The position numbers and the translations under genes are program-made. Source: an uncultured Acetatifactor sp. (GTDB taxonomy: Bacteria > Bacillota > Clostridia > Lachnospirales > Lachnospiraceae). From it: a stretch of 21,871 nucleotides of DNA. The stretch is taken from assembly GCA_934426825.1 (NCBI GenBank), contig CAKRYI010000031.1:1-21871 (forward strand), read 5' to 3'. Below the pieces are notes generated by a model. The model did no database searches. It was given only the letters and a program-made list of their open reading frames with translations, and was not told the origin of the DNA. The first letter of the stretch is position 1. Each line of letters begins with the position of its first letter. Positions 15,796 through 21,871 of this stretch are shown here, piece after piece.

Positions 15796-15858
15796 ATGTA
15801 TGCGTATATGACGATATATGGCGACTGGTTAGATTGGATTAAACATCTTTTTGGTTAA
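15796..15858 (+). CDS. Small ORF, 20-residue amphipathic peptide, unknown role
   Basis: ATG 15796 is nine bases after AGGAGG (15781-15786), an ideal spacing, and encodes MYAYMTIYGDWLDWIKHLFG. The peptide has no cysteine, no double-glycine leader and no signal sequence. The second half (GDWLDWIKHLFG) can form an amphipathic helix with aromatic residues on one side and D, D, K, H on the other. It stands between the regulated promoter and the bacteriocin precursor. It could be a secreted signal for the kinase, a leaderless membrane-active peptide, a second substrate for one of the radical SAM enzymes, or simply a leader ORF that couples translation to the hairpin upstream. An overlapping frame from ATG 15789 is too near the ribosome binding site. 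Confidence 0.5.
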   Translation: MYAYMTIYGDWLDWIKHLFG

Positions 15859-15956
15859 TTCTAATAAAAAAGAATATAACATTAAATTGTTTTTGAAGCA
15901 AATATTCTGGCATTAAAAAATGTCTCAGAATAAAATAGGAAAGGAGGGCAATGTGT

Positions 15957-16223
15957 ATGTTTGAAGTATTAGAGGCAAGGGAAATTACAGAACCTATGAT
16001 GTCTTCTATGGAAGAGACAGCAGGGTGTTGGGGGTGCGCAGTATGTGCAGCTTGTGCAGCCTGCATAGCATGTATTGCTTGTGCAAGCTGTGGGCTTTGT
16101 GTTGTTCCTGCACTTGGGCAAGTTATTATTGCAGCAGCGGCTGCGTCAATAACAGCTTCAGTAACCGGCTCTGTTACAGGTGCATCTGCTACGGCGGCAA
16201 CAGGAATTTCGGTAAGTGGCTAG
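15957..16223 (+). CDS. Thurincin H-like Cys-rich RiPP precursor, nine cysteines every third residue
   Basis: An 88-residue precursor from ATG 15957, nine bases after AGGAGG (15942-15947); the ATG at 15951 is only three bases away and less likely. Residues 1-23 form an acidic leader (MFEVLEAREITEP...MEETAG). The core begins CWGCAVCAAC and continues so that C24, 27, 30, 33, 36, 39, 42, 45 and 48 fall exactly every three residues. A tail of about 40 residues follows, made almost only of A, S, T, G, V and I, with S/T at 64, 66, 68, 70, 72, 74, 77, 79, 82, 85 and 87. Thurincin H starts its core with DWTCWSCLVCAAC and links four cysteines to alpha carbons in a Thr/Ser/Ala tail, so a longer sactipeptide with up to nine bridges is inferred. 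Two radical SAM genes follow. Confidence 0.9.
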   Translation: MFEVLEAREITEPMMSSMEETAGCWGCAVCAACAACIACIACASCGLCVVPALGQVIIAAAAASITASVTGSVTGASATAATGISVSG

Positions 16224-16230
16224 TTAAAAA

Positions 16231-16255
16231 GCACTCTCCTCAAAGAGGAGAGTGC
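16231..16255 (+). terminator. Perfect 11-bp hairpin between precursor and first maturase
   Basis: GCACTCTCCTC (16231-16241), AAA, GAGGAGAGTGC (16245-16255), then AATTTA. With no real U tract it should let part of the transcripts through or protect the precursor message, giving much precursor and little enzyme, the usual arrangement in bacteriocin operons. Confidence 0.7.
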
Positions 16256-16278
16256 AATTTACAAATAAGAGGTTAGCA

Positions 16279-17676
16279 ATGATAGATAAGAAAATGGTAT
16301 TCAGTACTAAATCGGGAAATGAATATATTTATGACAATAATAGTGGACAAATATTTTGCTTAAGTGGAAGCCAAAATCATGTATTAGAGTTTCGTAAAAA
16401 AATTGGAATATACGAAAATCCTCCAATCGAAAAGACGACAAAGGGTAAGGTGATGGATTTTCTTCATAAAAATGGATACAAGCAATTACAGTTGGAGGTA
16501 ACTAATGGATGCAACTTGAGATGCAAATATTGTTGCTTTTCTGAGTGCTACGAGTATACAAGATCCCATGGCTCTGAATTAATGACATGGGATGTTGCTA
16601 AAAAAGCTATTGACTATTACTATGATAATTTCCTTTGCGTTAAGAAACACAATCCACTAAGAAATGCATGTGTCTCATTTTATGGTGGAGAACCATTATT
16701 AAATTTTATGTTAATAAAAAAGGCGGTTGAGTATATATCTGAAAAATATTCAATGTTTCATACGGATTACAATATAACTACTAATGCCACCTTGCTTTCT
16801 GAAGAGATAGGAGATTTTTTGGTGGAAAACAATTTTGCCATTTTGATAAGTCTTGACGGAGACAGGGAAACACATAACAGAAACAGAGTGTTTGCTAATG
16901 GAGGAGGTTCTTTTGATACGGTGATGAATAACCTGGGAGTTTTTCGGAGAAAAAATCCAAATTATGAAAAACTTGCAATATCGGCGTGTTATGACCCGGC
17001 AATAGATTTTGAAAAAGTGGAGAAATTCTTTGACGATGAAAGGTTATTTGTTGCGAAACATTCTTTTATTGATGGGACGAATACTACTTATTTTGAAAGA
17101 TTCACTGAAGAAGATTGGGAAAAATTCAAGACGAATCAAAAAAAGTATAAAGAAAAATATATTTTTTCAGATAAGCCGATAAGCAAAAATGAGTTTATCG
17201 CTTTTTCAGTAGGTGTAGGTTACATGGAATTTGCCTTTCATATTATGTTTGGTGATAAAAGAAACCAAATAACACCATATTCGGGAACTTGTGTACCGGG
17301 GGAAAAGATGTATGTTGCTGTTGATGGTAAAATCCATATGTGTGAAAAGGTTAATCCTAGATATAGCATAGGAGATATAAATCAAGGTGGAATAGATGCT
17401 GACAAGATTGCGGATATTTCTAATGAATATAATAAAGAAATCGGAGTACATTGTAAAGACTGTGAAATTTCTAAGCTATGCTCCCTGTGCTTTAAATCCT
17501 TTGGAGGAGAAGAAGGATTTAAATATAGTGAAGATATTTGCAATAAACTAAAAGAACATATTAATGGCGTGCTGATTGAGTACGCAGAACTGCTCGAAAG
17601 GCGACCGGAAGAAGTTGAAAAGATTACGGGTGAGTATTTTGGCAGAGTCATGGACGTAGTGGGAGAGGGGTGCTGA
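16279..17676 (+). CDS. Radical SAM/SPASM peptide maturase (sactisynthase-like)
   Basis: A 465-residue enzyme. The radical SAM cluster ligands are C78, C82 and C85 in CNLRCKYCC, followed by FYGGEPLLNF (SAM-binding GGE), ITTNATLL and ISLDGDRETHNRNR. The C-terminal SPASM region for extra Fe-S clusters has C338, C355, C392, C395, C401, C404 and C421 (CKDCEISKLC core). The first 75 residues may hold a leader-binding RRE-like fold, not proven. The order matches AlbA, ThnB and Cys-rich-peptide maturases (CcpM), which form thioether bonds from cysteine sulfur to a carbon of another residue. ATG 16279 after AAGAGG is taken as start; the frame opens earlier inside the hairpin. It directly follows the precursor gene, so the precursor is the likely substrate. 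Confidence 0.92.
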   Translation: MIDKKMVFSTKSGNEYIYDNNSGQIFCLSGSQNHVLEFRKKIGIYENPPIEKTTKGKVMDFLHKNGYKQLQLEVTNGCNLRCKYCCFSECYEYTRSHGSELMTWDVAKKAIDYYYDNFLCVKKHNPLRNACVSFYGGEPLLNFMLIKKAVEYISEKYSMFHTDYNITTNATLLSEEIGDFLVENNFAILISLDGDRETHNRNRVFANGGGSFDTVMNNLGVFRRKNPNYEKLAISACYDPAIDFEKVEKFFDDERLFVAKHSFIDGTNTTYFERFTEEDWEKFKTNQKKYKEKYIFSDKPISKNEFIAFSVGVGYMEFAFHIMFGDKRNQITPYSGTCVPGEKMYVAVDGKIHMCEKVNPRYSIGDINQGGIDADKIADISNEYNKEIGVHCKDCEISKLCSLCFKSFGGEEGFKYSEDICNKLKEHINGVLIEYAELLERRPEEVEKITGEYFGRVMDVVGEGC

Positions 17677-17678
17677 TT

Positions 17679-18773
17679 GTGAATAAGAAGTACTATAGAC
17701 TAAACCCTGAATGTTATCTTATTAAAGGTGTTAAGGGAGGTATGATCGTAAATGTATATGCGAGAAAAGCAATTTCTATAGACGAAAAGCTAAGTGATGT
17801 CTTATTTAAACTTGAACATGGACAGCCTATTGAAGAACAACACAACAACCTAGGTAAGCTAATTGAAATGGGATGGGCAAATGAATATAAAGTTCCTGTA
17901 TTTATAGATAAAATCAGGGTTACTAATGCTTTTGGCAAACGACACATGTGGAAATCTGCACCGGTTATTAGTCTTGCTGTATTACAAATTACAGGAGAAT
18001 GTGATCAACATTGTTTAAATTGCTTATCGGATAGATGTCCATCTTGTAAAAAAATTGAGAGTGGCAAAACCATGAACCTGGATAATTGGAAAAAGATAGT
18101 AGACAGATTGGCTATCTATGATACCAAGGCAATCTTATTAACTGGCGGTAATCCAATTCTTAATCCAGATTATGAAAAAATTTTGGATTATATAGCATTG
18201 AAAAAAATAAATATTTTTATTCATGTTCCTTCTGCAAAAGCCTGCGATAAAATAAAGGATAGGTATAACATTTTCTTTACAGTGACAGATAACAAAGATA
18301 TTGAAAAACTTGGTATGCTATTAAGAAAAAAGCGTAATATTTTAAAGGTTTTTGTGAATGAAAAGGATGCATCAAAAGTTACGATAAAAGATAAAAGAAT
18401 TCATGTCATTAATAGTGATAGCTTGAAGATTCATAAAAGTAATATGTTTTCTTCTGGTATAGATCCTTATCGATTTGTATTAAAGCAGATGTATAATGAA
18501 TGTTTTTTTAGTAAGATATGTATTAATCAGCAAGGTGACATATTACCTTGCATGGGAGCGGACGTCTCGGTTGGAAATTTTTTGGGAGAAGATTATGCGG
18601 AAGCATTTAAACGGTTAATAGAAGATTATTGGTATATTTCGGTAGATGATAGAATACAAGATTACAAATGTAGCCGGTGCGAGAACCGATATGTATGTCG
18701 TAATTTGTGTATTTTCTCTCAGGATAGAGACCAATGTAGTTATGATATAGAGGGGGTCAAATGGAACTGTTAA
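17679..18773 (+). CDS. Second radical SAM/SPASM protein of the cluster
   Basis: A 364-residue protein distinct from its neighbour. C108, C112 and C115 form CDQHCLNC, the radical SAM CxxxCxxC motif, and LLTGGNPILNP is the GGE-like SAM loop with Asn in place of Glu. The C-terminal SPASM half has C275, C281, C291, then C331, C334, C340, C344 (CSRCENRYVC) and C353, the textbook Cx2Cx5Cx3C pattern. The N-terminal 100 residues may bind the peptide (PqqD/RRE-like appearance, uncertain). I choose GTG 17679, eight bases after GGGAGAGGGG; the GTG at 17670 overlaps that site. It may install a second set of cross-links, epimerise residues, or act as a helper, like the enzyme pair TrnC/TrnD for thuricin CD. 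It overlaps the ATPase gene by 13 bases. Confidence 0.88.
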   Translation: MNKKYYRLNPECYLIKGVKGGMIVNVYARKAISIDEKLSDVLFKLEHGQPIEEQHNNLGKLIEMGWANEYKVPVFIDKIRVTNAFGKRHMWKSAPVISLAVLQITGECDQHCLNCLSDRCPSCKKIESGKTMNLDNWKKIVDRLAIYDTKAILLTGGNPILNPDYEKILDYIALKKINIFIHVPSAKACDKIKDRYNIFFTVTDNKDIEKLGMLLRKKRNILKVFVNEKDASKVTIKDKRIHVINSDSLKIHKSNMFSSGIDPYRFVLKQMYNECFFSKICINQQGDILPCMGADVSVGNFLGEDYAEAFKRLIEDYWYISVDDRIQDYKCSRCENRYVCRNLCIFSQDRDQCSYDIEGVKWNC

Positions 18774-19489
18774 TTAAAAGCCTTTCCAAAACCGTAGATG
18801 GTGTGTCGGTACTTAACGATATCAATCTTGAAATTAAAAGCGGAGAAGCCGTTGCACTTGTGGGCGCTAATGGGGCGGGCAAAACAACCTTAATTAATTG
18901 TATATTGAGCATTTATTCGCAGTATTCAGGCGAAATTCTCTTAGACGGATTAAACGTCAAAGACAAAAAATGTGAAAACCTCAGGGGAAAAATAGCGTTC
19001 ATACTGGATACTACGGGGCTGTTTTCCACGCTTACTGCGTGGGATAATATAGAATTTTATGATAGAGTCTATAATCCCAAAAGCAACGTGGAGGAGCGAA
19101 GGGAACGTATAGCGAGGATATTTGACGAAATATCCCTTAGCGGAAAAGAAAAGATGCCTGTTACCAAGTATTCCAAGGGAATGAAGCAGAGGCTTTCTAT
19201 CGGGCGTACTATGGTAACATGTCCGGAATTAATTGTTTTGGATGAGCCGTACTTGGGGTTGGATGTTGAGGGAAAATATTTCCTCACAAATCATCTGCTT
19301 AAGCTCAAAGAAAGAGGTTGTGCCATTTTGCTCAGTTCCCATGACCTGACGGAAATTGAAAAAGTATGTGACAAAGCAGTTTTTATAAAAAGTGGGGTTG
19401 TAAAGGAAGAAAAAGAATTAAGCAGATGCGGAGATTCCGAAGCGGAAAAATCAGAACTGGAACAGGTGTATGCAAGGGTGTTGATGTAA
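18761..19489 (+). CDS. ABC transporter ATPase of the peptide cluster (export or immunity)
   Basis: A 242-residue ATPase with Walker A GANGAGKTT (about residues 34-42), signature YSKGMKQRLSIGR (about 134-146), Walker B LIVLDEPYLGLD (about 157-168) and the switch His in SSHDLTEIEK. It falls in the CcmA/LanF type used by bacteriocin producers for self-protection. The two following membrane genes would be its partners, as in LanFEG. Its stretch looks less AT-rich than the genes on each side, hinting at a separate origin. It starts inside the end of the radical SAM gene and its stop touches the next ATG, so it is tightly coupled to both. Confidence 0.9.
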   Translation: MELLIKSLSKTVDGVSVLNDINLEIKSGEAVALVGANGAGKTTLINCILSIYSQYSGEILLDGLNVKDKKCENLRGKIAFILDTTGLFSTLTAWDNIEFYDRVYNPKSNVEERRERIARIFDEISLSGKEKMPVTKYSKGMKQRLSIGRTMVTCPELIVLDEPYLGLDVEGKYFLTNHLLKLKERGCAILLSSHDLTEIEKVCDKAVFIKSGVVKEEKELSRCGDSEAEKSELEQVYARVLM

Positions 19490-20128
19490 ATGAATATCAA
19501 ATTAGATAACTCTTTTTTATGGCTTGAAAAAAAGGATTTCGTTCCACGAAAAAGAAGAACATATATTTTGATGGCATTATGTTTGATAGCAGGAGTAGGC
19601 GGTTCCTTTTTTGAACTGACATCATACAGCCAGATGGTGGCTTTAATGTGGATAGTAATGACAAGCGTTTCCGCTAACCGAATTGCTTTATCGTGCTTTA
19701 ATGGTTCTTCAAAATATCTTATCGTAATCAAGGGGAATCCAACCTCAATTGTTATCAATAAATTATATTATCCGATGATTAGAATGGAAGTATTTCTTGT
19801 AATATATTCTATAGTCACATATGTTGCGATGACGATTAGACATCAGGACGAAACCTTTCTGCTGATGCGGAGTATTTTTTGCATGATTGCAACACCGGAA
19901 ACGTTATTATTTATGGTGACGGTTTTTTTAAAACTACGAGGGGTTGGAAGAACATTTGTAAATATCTTATCAGTGGTTATTTTCAATGCTTTATTTATTG
20001 TAGAGCAAATGAATCAAAAAATGTATTTTGTTGAGTTGGTGTTTCTTGCGCTTTTATTATTCATAGGCGTACAGCTGTCAAAAAAACTAACCGGGGAGAC
20101 CTTGGGGGCGAAAGGAGTGGGACAATGA
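19490..20128 (+). CDS. ABC transporter membrane subunit 1 (LanE/G-like)
   Basis: A 212-residue protein with six hydrophobic segments: ILMALCLIAGVGGSFFEL, MVALMWIVMTSVSANRIAL, VFLVIYSIVTYVAMTI, the IATPETLLFMVTVFL region, VNILSVVIFNALFIV and VELVFLALLLFIGVQL. There is no sequence motif that names a family firmly; the place right after an ATPase gene and before a second six-helix protein makes it an ABC permease. It probably forms a heterodimeric channel that expels the bacteriocin from the membrane or secretes it. The ATG follows the previous stop with no gap, and the stop overlaps the next start by four bases (ATGA). Confidence 0.75.
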   Translation: MNIKLDNSFLWLEKKDFVPRKRRTYILMALCLIAGVGGSFFELTSYSQMVALMWIVMTSVSANRIALSCFNGSSKYLIVIKGNPTSIVINKLYYPMIRMEVFLVIYSIVTYVAMTIRHQDETFLLMRSIFCMIATPETLLFMVTVFLKLRGVGRTFVNILSVVIFNALFIVEQMNQKMYFVELVFLALLLFIGVQLSKKLTGETLGAKGVGQ

Positions 20129-20808
20129 AAACTTTTTTGTGGTATAAAGCAAAAATATTATTGAACGCTAAGCAAAAGATGGCTGGAATTGTTATTATTC
20201 CGATAGTATATGTGATATTAAACTGTTTGCTAAAGGTTAATTATGATACGATGATGTCTTTAGTTGGACTTGGGGTTCCGTTGTTGTATACCTATGCACT
20301 GTTTTCGGTAGGTGACTTATTAAGAGTGAATTGCTACATTGCAGCAGGTAAAAAGGCGAAAAGTATATGGATGGCAAATTTATTATTTGTAACGTTTATT
20401 GGCTTGATTATGAGTCTCATTTCGCAGACTGCATGTTTATTTGTTTTTGGTAAGACTTTGAAAGAAAGTGCGTTGTTTTTTGTATTTACTGTTTGTTTTG
20501 CACCGCTGGTGGCTTTTTTTGTAGGGCTATCGACAGTACATTTTAGGAATTACTCAAAGAATGAAGTAATGTTTGCTTCGGTGGTTGCCGTATTAAATGC
20601 TTTAGTTTTCTTTTTGCCGTTGTTAAGCCGTTTGGTGCTGCTTCGTATTGATATACGAGTTGCGGTGATAGTGGCGGTAATTGGTTTGCTTGGAACGATT
20701 ATTTTATCTTTTTATATGAATACTACAGACAATGAAACATTGGTGAGAAATGCGATGAAGGAAATATCGGCATATGACAAGGCGATGTTGGGATTAGATG
20801 AGGAGTGA
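20125..20808 (+). CDS. ABC transporter membrane subunit 2 (LanE/G-like)
   Basis: A 227-residue protein with six hydrophobic segments, including GIVIIPIVYVILNCLL, LVGLGVPLLYTYALFSVGDLL, LLFVTFIGLIMSLISQTACL, FTVCFAPLVAFFVGLSTV, VVAVLNALVFFLPLLSRLVLL and VIVAVIGLLGTIILSFY. A long soluble C-terminal tail of about 25 residues follows. It is similar in size and layout to subunit 1 but not an obvious duplicate. The GGGAGTGGGACA ahead and the four-base overlap support coupled translation. Together with the ATPase and subunit 1 it forms the only transporter of the island, and no C39-peptidase exporter is present, so this complex may have to serve for secretion as well as immunity. Confidence 0.75.
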   Translation: MKTFLWYKAKILLNAKQKMAGIVIIPIVYVILNCLLKVNYDTMMSLVGLGVPLLYTYALFSVGDLLRVNCYIAAGKKAKSIWMANLLFVTFIGLIMSLISQTACLFVFGKTLKESALFFVFTVCFAPLVAFFVGLSTVHFRNYSKNEVMFASVVAVLNALVFFLPLLSRLVLLRIDIRVAVIVAVIGLLGTIILSFYMNTTDNETLVRNAMKEISAYDKAMLGLDEE

Positions 20809-20817
20809 TTCGTATAG

Positions 20818-21561
20818 ATGTTTGGATACTTACCTAAAACAGAAAGAAATAATATAAAGTTTTTTTTTGAAACTAACTATCTGTATCATGAAAAAGGAAA
20901 GATAAATTGGGGAGTGCTAAATACTGTTGAGAAACTTTCAAAATCTATTAGATTAAATAGAGTTGATCCATATAGCAAAATTGAAAGACTAAAGAAAGAA
21001 AAACAATCAACAGGAAACTATTATCTTAACTTTGTAAATGGAACGCTTTATATAAGATTGGCAGATTTTTTTGACATTGACAAGATAAACGACCGAATTA
21101 TCAGAGGTAGTGAAAAAAAAATTATTTTAAACCTCTCTGAAAATAGTGGAGGAAGTGTGCAGGAGATGCTTAAACTTGCCAAATTGTTGGTTTCGGATCG
21201 TGTAAAGCTATGTTTAAAGTATAAATCCCATGTGCATGTCTATGACATACCGGAGAATTCGTTGGCACAAGGGAAAGAATTATTTATTTTAACAAGTAAA
21301 GATACGGTAAGCAGTGCGGAAATCCTTGCCTTTGTGATAAAAGAGGGAAATAAAAGTAGTATTTTAGTAGGAGAAAAAACATTTGGAAAAGGTGAAGGAC
21401 AAGTGACTTTGACTAGTCGAAAGTATAATTATAGATTTAGTCTTACGGCATTTGAGTGGACGATTAACGGACTTAATTGTAAAGAACTACAAAGAAAGTA
21501 TGAAAAATTTTTTGATAACCGTGTATTTGAATTGTCGATGTACATGGACAAACTGATGTGA
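20818..21561 (+). CDS. S41 family serine protease, short, no signal peptide
   Basis: A 247-residue protein whose C-terminal two thirds match the S41 (C-terminal processing peptidase) core: KIILNLSENSGGSVQEM corresponds to the usual LRxNxGG strand and loop, DTVSSAEI gives the likely nucleophile S165, and GEKTFGKG gives the general base K191, 26 residues later (25 in E. coli Tsp). There is no PDZ domain, signal peptide or membrane anchor, unlike normal exported S41 enzymes, so it should act in the cytosol. As the last gene of the peptide operon it is a good candidate for leader removal or for trimming the precursor before or during export. GAGGAG lies about a dozen bases ahead of the ATG. An immunity role by peptide degradation is an alternative. 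Confidence 0.85.
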   Translation: MFGYLPKTERNNIKFFFETNYLYHEKGKINWGVLNTVEKLSKSIRLNRVDPYSKIERLKKEKQSTGNYYLNFVNGTLYIRLADFFDIDKINDRIIRGSEKKIILNLSENSGGSVQEMLKLAKLLVSDRVKLCLKYKSHVHVYDIPENSLAQGKELFILTSKDTVSSAEILAFVIKEGNKSSILVGEKTFGKGEGQVTLTSRKYNYRFSLTAFEWTINGLNCKELQRKYEKFFDNRVFELSMYMDKLM

Positions 21562-21622
21562 AGATAATTATTGAGGCAGGAAAAAGAAATCAGTACATAA
21601 ATCAGGATACTAGCACGTGGGT

Positions 21623-21796
21623 ATGGTGAACCTCTGCAGTGTGTTTTGCGATGGCAGGCAAGAGAAAGATGATACGCTTGCCCTGACACTGGCTATCGGC
21701 AATATTTTGGAAAGAAACGGTGTGGATGTGTATTACACCCGAACCACGGATATTTATAAATCCCCTTATCAGAAAGCGCAGGAAGGAAACGAAGTG
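21623..21796 (+). pseudogene. Truncated amidase fragment
   Basis: From 21653 the frame encodes the same residues as amidase positions 21-68 (GRQEKDD onward), with Glu56 changed to Lys. Ahead of it, 21623-21652 reads MVNLCSVFCD, only loosely like the amidase GANPGAVYN. The fragment has the E24 zinc ligand but lacks H10, H77 and E142, so it cannot be active. Homology stops sharply at 21796, where the insertion sequence begins. Positions 21562-21622 hold nothing I recognise. Confidence 0.85.
21653..21796 (+). repeat. Duplicated amidase segment, copy 2
   Basis: Direct repeat of 12996-13139, 142 of 144 bases identical, about 8.5 kb downstream on the same strand. Recombination between the two copies would remove the bacteriocin island together with the 3' part of the intact amidase gene. 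Confidence 0.95.
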
Positions 21797-21800
21797 ATAT

Positions 21801-21840
21801 GTACCCCTTTTACTGGACATCCAGTGAAAGGGGTATTTTT
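21801..21840 (+). terminator. Hairpin at the insertion sequence end, upstream of the transposase start
   Basis: ACCCCTTTTACTGG (21803-21816), loop ACAT, CCAGTGAAAGGGGT (21821-21834): 14 bp with one G-U pair, extendable by U-A and G-U, followed by five T after an A. It would stop transcripts entering from outside, and its right arm AAAGGGG doubles as the transposase ribosome binding site, a common way to keep transposition low. Confidence 0.7.
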
Positions 21841-21871
21841 ATGCGTTACAGTTACGAATTCAAACGAAAGG
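21841..21871 (+). CDS. Transposase N-terminus (IS3-type OrfA), partial
   Basis: Ten codons are visible: MRYSYEFKRK. This N-terminus is typical of the helix-turn-helix OrfA of IS3-family elements (IS150-like) in Lachnospiraceae. The AAAGGGG in the hairpin is seven bases upstream. The call rests on ten residues and on the hairpin context, so it is tentative. Confidence 0.5.
   Translation, partial: MRYSYEFKRK

Larger units (their letters stand above)
21797..21871 (+). mobile_element. Left end of an IS3-like insertion sequence (cut by window end)
   Basis: The amidase-derived sequence breaks off at 21796, and what follows is a TG-starting, C-rich end (TGTACCCC from 21800), a hairpin and the start of a transposase-like frame. 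The exact terminal repeat cannot be set because the right end is outside the window. Confidence 0.55.

Noticed and set aside
15789..15842. Alternative 17-residue ORF starting MNNVCVYDD
   Set aside because: Its ATG is only two bases after AGGAGG, and the frame at 15796 has ideal spacing and a more plausible peptide.
15957..16223. Lanthipeptide precursor
   Set aside because: Cysteines precede the Ser/Thr tail, and there is no LanB, LanC or LanM gene; the neighbours are radical SAM enzymes.

Overview
The window looks like the chromosome of a strictly anaerobic, low-to-mid GC Clostridia, most likely a Lachnospiraceae gut bacterium. The basis is the gene set (lactate dehydrogenase, desulfoferrodoxin and rubredoxin/hemerythrin remnants, adjacent hisS-aspS), the strong AGGAGG ribosome binding sites and the style of the proteins. 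Nearly all genes lie on the + strand. The genus cannot be fixed from the sequence alone.

Layout. Positions 1-1340 are AT-rich and hold the end of an L-lactate dehydrogenase gene, a superoxide reductase (desulfoferrodoxin) and decayed rubredoxin and hemerythrin pieces, closed by a terminator. Positions 1402-1689 hold an unrecognised, doubtful ORF. Positions 1673-3647 are a small self-regulated operon: a GntR/YtrA-type repressor, an ABC ATPase and an ABC-2 permease, with a perfect 20-bp inverted repeat wrapped around the promoter. Positions 3806-7115 hold hisS and aspS. Positions 7155-12888 hold a phosphopantetheinyl transferase, a heterodimeric ABC exporter pair with one degenerate ATP site, and a polytopic membrane protein of unknown role. 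Positions 12936-13466 encode a small cytosolic-looking N-acetylmuramoyl-L-alanine amidase whose ribosome binding site lies inside a terminator hairpin.

From about 13.5 kb to 21.6 kb the base composition drops and an island begins that reads as a complete RiPP bacteriocin locus. It has a LytTR response regulator and a GHKL sensor kinase. Next comes a promoter region with two identical 18-bp direct repeats 20 bp apart. A 20-residue peptide ORF follows, then a precursor peptide with nine cysteines spaced exactly every three residues followed by an Ala/Ser/Thr/Gly-rich tail. Two different radical SAM/SPASM enzymes come next, then an ABC ATPase with two six-helix membrane subunits, and finally a short S41 protease without a signal peptide. 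The precursor strongly resembles an enlarged thurincin H, a sactipeptide with four cysteines at the same spacing. The inferred logic is: the kinase and regulator sense a signal and switch on the repeat-bearing promoter; the precursor is made; the radical SAM enzymes install thioether (or related) cross-links; the S41 protease may remove the leader; the ABC complex exports the product or protects the producer.

The island is flanked by a duplication. A 144-bp internal piece of the amidase gene (12996-13139) reappears at 21653-21796 with only two mismatches. There it is cut off by the left end of an IS3-like insertion sequence whose transposase begins at 21841. This suggests recent recombination or insertion of the island next to the amidase gene. 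No tRNA, rRNA or CRISPR array was seen.
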